A DNA stretch of 64,000 nt from Mastigias papua (Eukaryota; Cnidaria; Scyphozoa; Rhizostomeae; Mastigiidae). The position numbers and the translations under genes are program-made. Location: assembly GCA_964019165.1 (NCBI GenBank), contig OZ025282.1, positions 462,001-526,000 on the forward strand, given 5' to 3'. The notes under the pieces were generated by a model. That model was given only the letters and a program-made list of their open reading frames with translations, was not told the DNA's origin and ran no database searches. Below are positions 1-11,761 of the stretch, piece by piece (positions within the stretch are counted from its first letter, which is position 1; every line of letters begins with the position of its first letter).

Positions 1-1137
1 AAAAAGACCGGAACAGGCATTTTCAAAACACCAACAACACTTTATATTTTGTGTTTCATTCTGGAGGGAAGGCAACATTATGTCAATATCTATGAATACA
101 ATCAGGTGCGTGACAAATTCATCCTAAATCAACTTCCGCTTCATTCCTCGCCAAGAAGGGGGGTCCTGCTGAAACGACATTGCTCGACATCAGGGTATAT
201 TTCATACACTTAGGCCCGAAGATCTCCGGCGTGCAGTAAGCTTTCCTGTCGGTGTGGCAATATGGATTTAGCCAAAATTATACACCTTGGCGTAGTGGCG
301 TAATACAACTTATTGAACGTACAGCGTCGCTGAGGGAGTTGGGGGAGCGATGTTTCTAGCCTTAATCAAGCAATTTTATTGTCTGTAGCCCAATCCATTC
401 AATGTGAGACTCACGCCGAAGATTCATTCAGGTACTTTTGCCTTCACACCAAGTTAACACAAAAATAGGTCACTTTACTATAGTATCACCGCATGTTACC
501 GCAAAAACAAAATATCTCACGATACAGTACGCCGAGAAAGAGAGCAATACACGCCGGATACCTTCAGGGGTAGGCTACATGGAATGCACATAGATTAACG
601 TACTATAGTCCCCACTTTTTACTTGACGGCAAACTGGTTGGCTATGACTTGGCGTCATGCTAATAATTACTCTTATCTTGAATGTTGGCGTACACCTCAG
701 GAGCTACTGATGTATCTCCGGCCTAAGTTTTACATGGAATGGACAGCTAGGGGAAAGGGTTTAAAGATATTGACGATGTTACGACCCTTTATTCTATTAA
801 CTATAACACATAATTGTCATAATTGCATCAAACAACAAAGTTCATAGCGCGATTTTCCCATACCTTTTGCTTGGAATGCCAATTTCAGCCTCACCTGTGC
901 CATCTAGGTTGATATTAGGAGCAGTGGGGCGGAGGGAGCCTTCCACTCTCCACTATTTTGTACCTAGTCAGTTCGAAAGGAGTATGCCATTCCAAATGGG
1001 CCATATGCTACCTTTCATTATTTATTTCCCTATTACTGTAGACCCATATCAGCTCAATAACTGCCAGAAAACTTTATTTCTGCTAAAGAAACATAATTGA
1101 ATGACTAGTTAAGTACAACTGGATATTACACTTGAAA
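1..1137. other. No recognisable gene
   Basis: By eye this first kilobase is less AT-rich than the rest. It has only short open frames (74 and 77 codons on the plus strand), with no family similarity I recognise and no convincing splice-site chain. It could be intron or intergenic DNA to the left of the A2M gene, or an old repeat. I see no RNA gene in it. Confidence 0.5.
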
Positions 1138-1221
1138 TTAAAAAGCCCGCCAAAATCATCTGCGTGCAAGGGAGGTAGGATCAAAAGGGTATCGAAATAG
1201 GACTCTTGGCGGGATTTTTAA
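1138..1221. repeat. Short inverted repeat (hairpin or mini-MITE)
   Basis: The left arm TTAAAAAGCCCGCCAA (1138-1153) is mirrored by TTGGCGGGATTTTTAA (1206-1221), with one mismatch. The loop is about 52 bp. It looks like a very small foldback element or the joined ends of a decayed DNA transposon. No clear target-site duplication was seen. Confidence 0.5.
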
Positions 1222-4200
1222 CTAAGGTTTACATTGACCTGGTGGAATAAAAACTAATTACGTTATGCAGAAAGTAATAATTTCAAGCTGGGTAAATCAT
1301 TGACATAAGACTTTGAGAGAAGAATAGGACACGTGAAATGGAGTTATAGCCATGCGGAGTGGATCACCAGAAGAGAGTGTGTGGCTGAAACCGACTAATA
1401 ACCGCTAAAACAAACATGCTTGTAAAACGGATAGTGCTGCTTAGATACAATTAATGCTCTTTTATAGAAAAGGCACATTTTACTAAGAGTATCAATTACT
1501 TATCACATATAGACAAACAACACTTGCAAAAAGGTGACAGATCTAGAGCAGGTGTCAAGAATTGAGTGCACTAACGATGTGCTATTTCTACCGCAGATTT
1601 GGTAATACTTGAATAAAAAATGTTTAAATATACTCTAAACGATTAAAAATGCTTTCTTTTTTGGCCAATTCAACCATTTCACATAAAAATTCAATATGGT
1701 TTTTATATGCAACTTGACTGGCGAACCTAAAAGCTGCTCAATCGTTGCTTAACTCTGAAACCTCAAACAGTTAATACATGGAAGACATAGGCCTAATGCA
1801 GACCGACTAGTAAAAAGCCTTTAAATTTCATCAAAATTACAAGGCTGATAAGTAGAATGCCAGGTCAAGTATGGCTTTGGTATCATGATAACGTAAATAT
1901 CAAGAAGATTTTATGATACTATAGAAAAGAAAACATTTAAACAGAACAGAGGTGAAAATTCGTGTTTCTATGCAATTTTTTTATAAGAAAGTGGCATATC
2001 AAAAAGCAGTATTAGGTTGCTCAAAAGTTAACAAAATTACTACAGGATTTCTGAGACCTAGCAAAGTTAGTAAGTTGACACACATGTCAAATTCTAATTA
2101 TCAATCAAATGCGTAATCTCTTTTGTTTAATTTGCATATATTCCATACGGAAATTTGTATCTCAAGTGCTATATATTTATATCTCATATGCCATAGCATG
2201 CTATGTATGTGTCATGCCGGTCTGTACGTGTAGCAGGCACGTAGTAGCTGAACCGGATTGGAGGAGCAGAGGATGAAGTGGTGATGACAGTTGTCGTGAA
2301 GTAAAGAAGAGTAGGGGTCTAGGGGCGAAGCCCCAAGGAAGTTTCAAAAACCACGCCCTTTAGGTATCATGGAAACGCTTTTTGCAAACATAAAGATGCA
2401 CCCCGTTGCGGCAAATAATGCCAATGACATGTGTAAGAATCGTCATTAGTTTTTATACCATTTTTGCACAAATCTAACTTACTAAAAATTTAAAAAGTTA
2501 GGGGCATCCCCCAATTTCCCCCATAGCCCTGCCACTTCATGGATGCTAAATAGAAAGTTGCACCAGGAGGGTCATATCTCTACTTTGTACAGAAGAGTGC
2601 GCTCAGCTAGAATATAATTTAGTTTATCATAATGGCATAAATTGTTATATCCGGTGCTCCATCCGTTCAACAATCATTTCAAGCGATTTGCAATAAAAAA
2701 ACCATAGGATTATAGCTATGAAGCCTTAGGGATATACCGGTTTTAAGTACTTCTATCAGATCAAGCTGCAGAATCTTGCCATGTTACGAGTTTACACGAC
2801 AATTGGAGCATCTCGAGATACAACTTCAGCGAATTATTGGGGGGCAATGCCCACCCAGCCCCCCTCCCACTGTCTACATGCCTGTTGTATAGCACCGCAG
2901 TGTTACACAAACTCGAATATTCTCGTTAAGAAAATCTTAAAAGAAAGTTTGAGTACTGAAATCATGAAAAGCCAAGGACGCTTCAGCACAGGACCAAAGA
3001 AGTTTCTTATAAAATAAAAAATGTGTTGTTGCCTACAATTGATTGTAGTTATTCTACACGCATGCAAGTATTATAAACTTCTCTGGCAATAGCCCCAATC
3101 CTTTTATTAGCATATTGTTTATGAAATGAAAGAGCTAGCTTCAATGTAATCCTTGAAGGAGACACCCAAAGATATAATGCCACGTCATTTCTCACGTGCA
3201 AAGTCCTTTCTTACGTAAAACGCCTTTTCTTACTTGCAATGTCTTCTTACGTGCATCATCATTTTAGTAATCTTTGATGTAGATTTGCACAGGATTATTA
3301 TGGGAGATATTCAGTTCATCCTTTGTTATTCAAATATATATGATAGGCGAACCACTGATAAATGCCACGTGTCTGTTGTGGAAGCAAATAGAAGTTCTGG
3401 GTCAAATGTATATTATAATCCATACCAAAGCCTTCAAAATTAGGATTTGATGCTGGAGATTCTTACAGAAATGTTACGATAAAGTGAAGTAGACATTTTA
3501 AACAGTTGAAAGAAAGCTCACATTTGTTAGCTTACTCTATCATTGAAGGCTTACAGTTAATGCCAGAAACTTGGACAAAACGTGGGCAATACATTTGTAC
3601 ACAAAGTTGACGATAGAATTTTTATTAAACTTAGAACTACGATCAGCTCAGTACAGGGCAGTAAAATGATTTACGTAAATAGTAAGGTTCCAAGTATTAC
3701 TTGCTATTGCGAACTACGCAGCTTCCACTCTATGAAAATTTGTAGCTAACTTTATTGCAAAGTCATCTTGGAACATCTCTACATTTTGCAAGTATTTTTC
3801 GAGGCTGCATGAGTTTTTTAAATAAAAGATGAATCTCAACTAGCAGAGGATCTTTGTAACATCTTCATTAACTACCAGTGCCAAAGAATTTAATAATTAT
3901 ACTATTTAGGATTTTTAATGATACGTATTGTCCTCTATGACTGAATAATAGTAAAAGTGCCACTTTTAAAGGACAAAGTTCTTCTCGTTTGAAGATATAA
4001 ATAACAAAACCTGTATAGCATAATAAAGACCTCTTAGACGAAATATATATGTCAAATGCTTCACTCTACCAACGTATGGTTACATGTATACTCCACTCAA
4101 ATAAAATTGCGTGCAAGAATCGTCTCTAATTACAGAAAACGAACAAACTTTTAATTCTATAGTGTTTTTTCATCCTGCCAGAAGGCAGAAACACTTTATA

Positions 4201-5149
4201 GCACAGTTCGAGTAATTTTTCGTTGGGCACTGATCAGAGCATGAAATGTCAAACATGCAGATGCCGATGCGGACGCACATGATAGCAGAAATAGTGCTGT
4301 GATAGCCAAGTTGGTGGAATATTGTAAAAAGGTTAACTCTATGGAAAGGTAAATCAAAATGCTATACTTAAATTACAAACAAAACAAATACTGAATTACA
4401 TACTTTTCATTTAGGGTCGATAGTCAAACAAAAAGCTAATGGAGGCCAAAATCAATTATTGCATGTCTCGGATTTCTAAATACATGATCCCCATTATTAA
4501 TGACAAAAACAGGGCCTTCATCCATTATGAATCTTCCTTCATTTGTTTGAGCAAAGACATAATCATAATAATTACCCTCATATTAATCATCACCACTATC
4601 ATCGTATTAAGGTATCTTATCAAAAAAGCAAATAAAACTTTCCTGAAAATGTACACTAATATTATTGGTAAGCAGACAATCTGAATCAATGATTAGCTAT
4701 ATAGTACTGCAATGTGGTTCAAATGTTCTTGAAACTCTTCGTATTACTATACAACATTGCAAACTTGCTTTGCTATCCAAAATCGAAATGTTTGCCATTC
4801 TGCTGAAAAGAACAAAGTTAGCGCTACAATTCAATTCGGTTAAATGAAGTGAGTTCAAAGAGAGTCTCAAGATCTTTTTCAAGTAATTCAGTTGTCATAT
4901 GAAATATACCCAGATCTGCTACGAGCATAATCAGCAGCAAAAGGAACAACATTATGCAGTAGGAACAACTTTTACGCAGCTTTCAATATCAAAAGCTCTT
5001 TAAATAGTTAAGTCAGTTCTGAACATGAGAAATTATGAAACATTAAAAGAGACAATTACTGCAAAGAAATTGAGGGAAAGTATTACACATTCTTGATTAT
5101 CAAATAAGTGTAAGATGTACACTCTTATTGTATTTTGATTCAAAGAGAA
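1222..5149. other. Gene-free AT-rich stretch with repeat fragments
   Basis: No coding exon could be supported. Two things stand out. A segment at about 2310-2530 with phrases such as GGGGCGAAGCCCC and ACCACGCCCTTT resembles 50560-50625 and looks like an interspersed repeat. At about 3178-3255 a degenerate unit containing TTTCTTACGTGCAA recurs three to four times. The short open frames have no recognisable similarity. Confidence 0.5.
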
Positions 5150-7310
5150 TTCTAGGCAAGTCAAATTCAATTTTAGTATTTAAAATCTGATACGGCTGAA
5201 GTCCGGCCTAATTGAAAATCTGGAATGAGAAGATGCGGAGGATGGTTCGTATTTGGTGGGTTAGTTCTGTATTTAATGAGGCTTATAATAAACTGAACTC
5301 GTGGGAGCTGTTGTACAAAAGTGAGATTAAAGAATATGTGGGAACAAGAAAGGCAAAGGTTAGAAGAGACTTCCTACCATGGATGATAACTGATTGAAGG
5401 AAACTCCTCAATAAAAGTTATAGATTATTAAAGGTTTGGCAAATAGATAAAAATTAGCTCAGTCATGAAAGGTATACAAAAGCCAGAAATTTAGTAAAGA
5501 AACAATTTAGGAAAGCTGAAGCCAAGTACTGGAAAGGAGAATTTGTAAAGGCAACAAACTCTAAGGATTTCTGGCCAACTGCATAAAGAGTCCAGGGGAA
5601 GAAATTATCAAATAGGATTGGGCCAATATCTGATGATGAAGGAAAAATTCAGACCAATGACAGATTAAAAGCAGAATTGATGAACTTTAGCAGAGTGGGA
5701 GAGGATCTTGCAAAGAGGCTTCCTAAAAGGATTGATGAAGGATTCTCGCATATAACTAAAGTGGTTCCTTGTTTATCAGATTTTCAGGTTGACAGAGAAC
5801 TTTTAAGTTAACAATTAGCAAAGATCAAACAAGAGAAGGCTTTAGGCCCTGACAATATAAGAGAAACAGAACTTAAATTCTAGTTGAGAGCTTGCAACGT
5901 ACGTTTAGTAATCTGGTTGAGAATAGGACAATGCCTAGAGCCTGGAAGAAAGGCAAACTCAAAGTGGCCCCAAAAAAGGAAGATCAAACAAAAAGGGAAA
6001 ACTGCAGGCCACTTTCCATGCTTAGCATCATTAGCAAGTTCTATGAGTCACAAATTTGTAAGCCAATATACGATCATGCAATATAGTTCTCGCTGTATAT
6101 AGAAAAACAGTGAGGTTATTCTCAAGGACGATCTACTGAAAAGCTCCTTCTCCTTTTAAGTGAAAAGTGGAAAGATGCATTGGACAATAGCAAAGCAATT
6201 GGGGTAATTTTCATAGATCAAAGAAAAGCTTTTGATGCAGTAAGCCACAACATCCTTCTGAAAAAATTGTAAGGCATGGGAACTACTGGTAATTTATACA
6301 ATATCCTTAAAGATTATCTGTCAGGAGGGGAACAATATACAGAAGTAAATTGCCGAGCTTCTAGTACAAAAGATATAACTAATGGTGTTCCACAGGGATC
6401 AATTCTTGGTCCGAAGTTGTTCAAACTCTTAGTAAATGATCTACCAGAGAGGATTGCAGATGGTGAGTTATTCATGCATGCAGATGGAACTACAGAATAT
6501 TTTGTTCATGGGAATGTAGAACGTGTCATTGACGGTTCAAATAAGATGCTACAGGTCAAACACCAATGGTGTATTGCAAATAAAGCAACAATCAACACTG
6601 ATAAAATTGAGGCGATGCCAATTACTAAGAAGCTATTCATAGGCCCGCTTCAAAGGCTGACCCTGGGTGAGGAAATGATTGATCTAAAGGAATTTGTAAA
6701 ATGCCTTGGTGTTACAAATGACAAAGGTTTAAACTGGGATAAGGAAATTAAGAACGTTGTTCAAACACATAATGGAAAATTATGCCAACTAAAAAGGATG
6801 CGGTTCTTGAAAAGAAATCTGGAAGAAATCTATTTTAAATCAATAATTGCAGGCATCAGTTATTGCATTGCTGTGAGAAGCTGTCAGCAAATTCAAATTT
6901 GAGCTGCTAAAAGCTGTTCACAGACGGGCTGCCCTACTCATCATATATGACTTGTCTTCAACTGATGACGCACTTGAGAAAGCAAAATGGCAACCATTCA
7001 GCTAAATTTATAAAAGAAGAGTAGCATCAGTTATGCATGAAGTATTTTATGGAGATTGTCTTAAAGACATTAAAGATATGTTCAAGAAGAAGACAACCAG
7101 TAAGACGAGAGCCTTGAACAGTTTTGAATTGCCAAGACCAAAGTCAGAGTAAGGATGAAATTCCGTCAGATATCGTGGTCCTTTGACATAGAATAATTTA
7201 CCATGTGAAGTACGAAGCATTGCAAAAATAGACAGTTTCAAGAGTAAATTAAAAACATGCAAGCTTGAGAATATCAGCTATGAAAAAGAGACTGCAGTTG
7301 GGACAAATAA
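5150..7310 (+). pseudogene. Decayed non-LTR (LINE) reverse transcriptase
   Basis: The plus strand carries a broken RT open frame of the jockey/CR1 kind, interrupted by several stops and frameshifts. From 5' to 3' I see a basic linker region (about 5210-5580), a segment with KALGPDNI-like residues (about 5835-5860), the RT entry block with RPLSMLSIISKFYE (about 6006-6050), the palm block AIGVIFIDQRKAFDAVSHN (about 6196-6252), and the block NGVPQGSILGPKLFKLLVNDL (6378-6440). After these, where active enzymes have an F/Y-A-D-D box, this copy reads HADG, so the second catalytic aspartate is lost. The longest remaining open frame is 6276-6902 (208 codons). No endonuclease domain is visible upstream, so the insertion is probably 5'-truncated as well as mutated. 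It is a dead copy. Confidence 0.85.
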
Positions 7311-10075
7311 AAATCCTGATTACTTTTGCTTCTAGGACTATTTTTGTTTTACTTCTTGATTTTTTAAGCCAAAAATATGTAGTAAGTTTGCTTGGAAGGT
7401 ATTTCTACAAATTGTAAAATTTACTTAATTTATTTATTTATTAAATTATTTTGTATTTTAGAGAGCAGGTCCACATCGGCACCATGTGTGCTGCAATTGC
7501 AACGACTTCTCATATCGTCAAATATTATGCTCCCATGTATTTATATTCTGTCACTTGTTGCAATGTTTCTCCATTCATATTAATGATCAACGTATTATAC
7601 ATTCTTATTTGCCATTACTTCCAAGCAAATTGGTAGTGCGTCAAAAACATGAATTGAATTGCAAGAGTGAACGTTTGAGGCTGAAGGAATCTTATGAGAA
7701 AAGCTCTTGACAATTCTTTGCAAGATTGTTATGAATGCTAAATTTCCATTGCAATGAAGCAATCTGTAAAGTAAACTGAAGGAAAACCATGTATACCTTT
7801 GTCATTACTAGATGTGTATCTTACAGTGCCGTGATTGAGTCGCTCTAGATATGGGCCAAACTGCTTTAGTTTAAGATGAATGCAAGAATCTTCTAATTTA
7901 GGCTGCGTTGACAAAAGAGAAACAGTGAATAAGTCGTATCAGAATATAAACAAAAGTTTTCGATTCGAAATTGAAAATGTTAGCGAACTAAAAGAACAAT
8001 CTCAGCAGTCAGACATGGAACAACCATAGATGACAGATATATGCTAGTTTCATCACCATCACTTCGACCTTACTCAGATCAATATGAATATAAGATTTTC
8101 AACCTCAATCAGCAGATAGCTTCAACAGGTCTTGCCATGATATTTTTCACTCAACACATTTGTTGGAACAGCACTTTATTTATTAAAGTCCCATTACCAA
8201 AAAATAGGTATCTCTCATCCATGATATTAACCTCTCCGATAGCTCCATAGGAACTTATTAAAATCTTTCAAATCTATTATCGAAATGTGCCATGATCTAT
8301 TCAATAAATTCAGTTGCTAAATCCTTCGCTCTCTCTTCCTTTCTTCTCTTGTTTGTTGTGTTGTCTTTCTTATTTGTAATTATTTACGATAGTTATATGT
8401 AACCTATTATTAGAGAGACTTATCATCAGCATAGATCATCATTAATTGGAACACGTGCACGCGAATTAAGGAACTTGCAATTCGTATTAGTATCACATGG
8501 ACTACTTAATAATTTTAGTTGTATTACTAACGAAAAATCGTGTAAACAGTATGTCTTAAAGTAAGTTTTCCGCTTCCTGTTTTAATGTAAGTGAGTTTTA
8601 TAAAAGTAAGTTTTCTGCTTTTTGTAGAGGAAGTGTCGACATCAACAGTAAATATGCATTGTGTCTGTTAAGACAACAAGCCAACCAAGGTAAAGTTAAC
8701 TTAAATTTGGATTCCTTCTAGATTTTAACAATTATTTCACAAAATGGACTTCGAAATTAATGATAATCATATGAAATTAGTCATTTGTATATTTCCTGTT
8801 GGCCAATTGCACCAATCTCGCTTTAGCTTATCTATCCTATTCCTTCTCAGGCAACGATCAATTTTGAATTTTAACATTTTCATATCAAAGGATGTAACAT
8901 GAAACATAAACGTACCGGATTGGTGTAAAGGATCGATTTGCCTTTCATACTGACGTAAAATTGTAAATTTCCATTTTTATATGCCTGTGGAGTTAAGAAT
9001 TATTTATAAATTTCTCATAAACTTTTTTGAGGCAAGAGAGCTGAATTGTAGACTGTAAGTCAAAATTAAAGAATTAAAATATTTTAATATGACAACCGTC
9101 TAGAAAAAAAGGCCTTCTTATGTCAAATTGCTTTTGAAATGTTGGTAAAGAAGCACCATGGCTTTCAACTTATCAGATTGGCTTTATCTCTATAATACTA
9201 AATGTTAACATCAAAAAGGAAATTATTAGAAATTTCTGAAATAGCAAAATAAGAAGTAAGGGAATAAGGGAATATGTTTTGATCATTTGTCTGAATAAGC
9301 TGTGGAAATATGTATGCTATTTTTTTAAATCATTCGCTGACTTACCAGGTAATACTTAATTGAGCATTTCCCTAATGAATCATGTAACCCATCTGGTTAA
9401 GAAAAGCATTCATTCTCTATTCTGAGATAAAACCCAATTAAATGGACATTAATTTGCTACACTAATATATCTATATATAGTTAATCATTGTTGTTTCTCT
9501 ATAACTTCAAATCGAATAGACTCTTGCAGGTTATCTTGCATGTCTGAATGAACTGAATGTGGGCCAAAAACAAAAACTACATATTCCATGCGTCATATAT
9601 ACCACATGATAATCGGAGAATTTTTGTTATAATAAAAAGAGTTTTAGGAGTTTTGTTAGGTAATTGCCAGTAACCAGACACAGAAGAGACTACACGTCCA
9701 ATGTTTTGAACGTCTCGTTTAGCTTGACTGTTGATTAAGGAAGTAAAATGTAGTTATACAATCAAAATAATGAAAAAACTGGAATTCAACTCATGAATTA
9801 ACATTAAATTTTACTTGAGGTGTATATTTGAGACAATGTTGTTTGAGAGAAAAAGCCTTCTGACATGATCTTGTGTGGAAAGAGTGGGATCAACTTAGGT
9901 TGGTTTGAAATGGCACTGTGAGTTGCATGCAAAAGTGGTACAAAAATCTAATCTCACCCTGATCTGAGTCTCAGACCATTCTGGCTGGAAGGAATCTTGC
10001 AAATTCTACACACCTGTTGGCAGACGCCAGCACCAACTTTATGCATTTATGCATACAGACAAATGTATTATACAG

Positions 10076-10080
<5 letters not shown>
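7311..10080. other. Gene-free AT-rich stretch
   Basis: I see no coding exon, RNA gene or clear transposon. A short imperfect direct repeat (AAGTAAGTTTTC units at about 8561 and 8607) is the only local structure. It may be intron of the A2M gene, whose 3' exons are not found in the window, or intergenic. Confidence 0.45.

Positions 10081-10171
<91 letters not shown>
10081..10171. repeat. (TA)n microsatellite
   Basis: An uninterrupted run of about 45 TA dinucleotides. It produces long Ile-Tyr open frames on both strands that are not genes. Confidence 0.97.
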
Positions 10172-10174
<3 letters not shown>

Positions 10175-10679
10175 CAATGGTAAGTTATCAAAGATCATAC
10201 AAACTGATTTCTTTGAGTTTTTCTTTATTTCAGGAACAGCTCATATTTCAACCCTTTCTCTAACTTATGCTACACTTATATATCGTGAGAATGTTGCAAC
10301 AAAATTGGTGAAGCGTATTGTAGCTAATGATTGTAAGTACTTACCTTCTTTAGATCTTGGGTATAGAGTTGAAAATTATGTACCATTTTTATAATTATTT
10401 TTATGTATCCAGCCACTGCACCTGTAGTGTGCCTGAAAGTTAAATACAAAGTTATATTCCATAATGTAGCATCTGAGCTTTCAAAAGGTAGGGTATTACG
10501 TCAAAGTAGATAACACTATTGTGTTTAGTATTGACTTTTTCGGCATGTTTCTTGCCATAGCACTGAGTTTGATAAGGATTGTGATGTAAGTACAGGATTG
10601 AATCAGAATCAGGTCAAACACGGACAATTCAAAAATTGGCATACTGAGCAGACTTGTGTTCGTGCCCTGATATTCATTG

Positions 10680-10920
10680 TGTTCATGATTCATTTCGCTG
10701 AGATTCAGAATTGGGGCAGATGTTGATGACCTGTGGTAAACTATCCAATCAGGCCCCATAAGTAAAAGTCAGGCTCAGCAGCTTCAGGCTGCAGTCCTGC
10801 TAAGTAACTGTTGGGTTAACAGAGTGGATTGAGTGTAGCCTACTAAATAACCTCTTACAATTTGCAGGCGATAACTGACATCATGGTTAGCACAGGCTCC
10901 TTAAGGGACGCAACGGGAGA
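10680..10920 (+). repeat. Dispersed repeat, copy 1
   Basis: About 240 bp is similar in the same orientation to 29335-29575. Shared words include GAGATTCAGAATTG, TCAGGCTGCAG and AAGTAACTGTT. A GAT-rich stretch follows this copy, and GAT-rich sequence precedes the other copy. This is consistent with a SINE or the 3' tail of a LINE, but I see no clear Pol III boxes. Confidence 0.7.
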
Positions 10921-11761
10921 AGAAGAAGATGATGATGATGATGATGTTGTTGATGATGATAACAATGTTGAAGGTGATGACGGGGATGTTGATTAACCAA
11001 TCTTCCTAAAAAGAATACCATCTGTTCCTACAGCATATTTTCACAACCCCAAGTACAAAACTCTGTTACCTAATACATAGCTTCGCACAACCGTAAACAT
11101 ACTTTCACAACACCTTAAATGTATCTTCGTACCACCTTTAACATATCTTTGACCACCTTATATAGATCTTCACATTTCCTTAAGTATATATTCATATTAC
11201 CTTATACATAATTTCATTTGCATGGGATGACAATGATGGAATATAAAAACACTCCTCTTCATGTCACGTTCAATTGTCACAGAAACCGCATGTGTACGTT
11301 TAATTCTGTTCATATTTTCTAAAGCTCCAGATTTGATACTTTCATTGCTTCTATCTGCTGATATCTAAAAATTAACGTAAATAGAGCAATGTGAATAATT
11401 TCTGATATTTTTGCTTAGTCAAGGTAGCTATGTAAACATCGAAAAATGAAGGGTGGCCATTTCAATATCTGAGAGCAAGCATCAATAGGCCAAGAATAGA
11501 AAACTGCAATGGAGATTTCCGAGCGCTGATATAGTTGGCGTCTTCAAGAAAATGAGAGAGGTGGCTTGCTGGGCAATTATTTCCACGAGTCATTTTGTCA
11601 GATCTTTATCCAACTGAATAAGGTGCAGGCTGCTTATTCAGTTCCATTCAAAGCTAGAGAATTTAACCAACAATAATTGTCTCCAAAAACTGCACGATCA
11701 ACCCCAAGTACACACGATCAGCTTCAAAAATACACGATTCGCTACAAAAATTTGTTAACAC

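Noticed and set aside
10017..10394. 125-codon open frame across the (TA)n tract
   Set aside because: Half of it is Ile-Tyr from the microsatellite, and no family similarity is seen in the rest.
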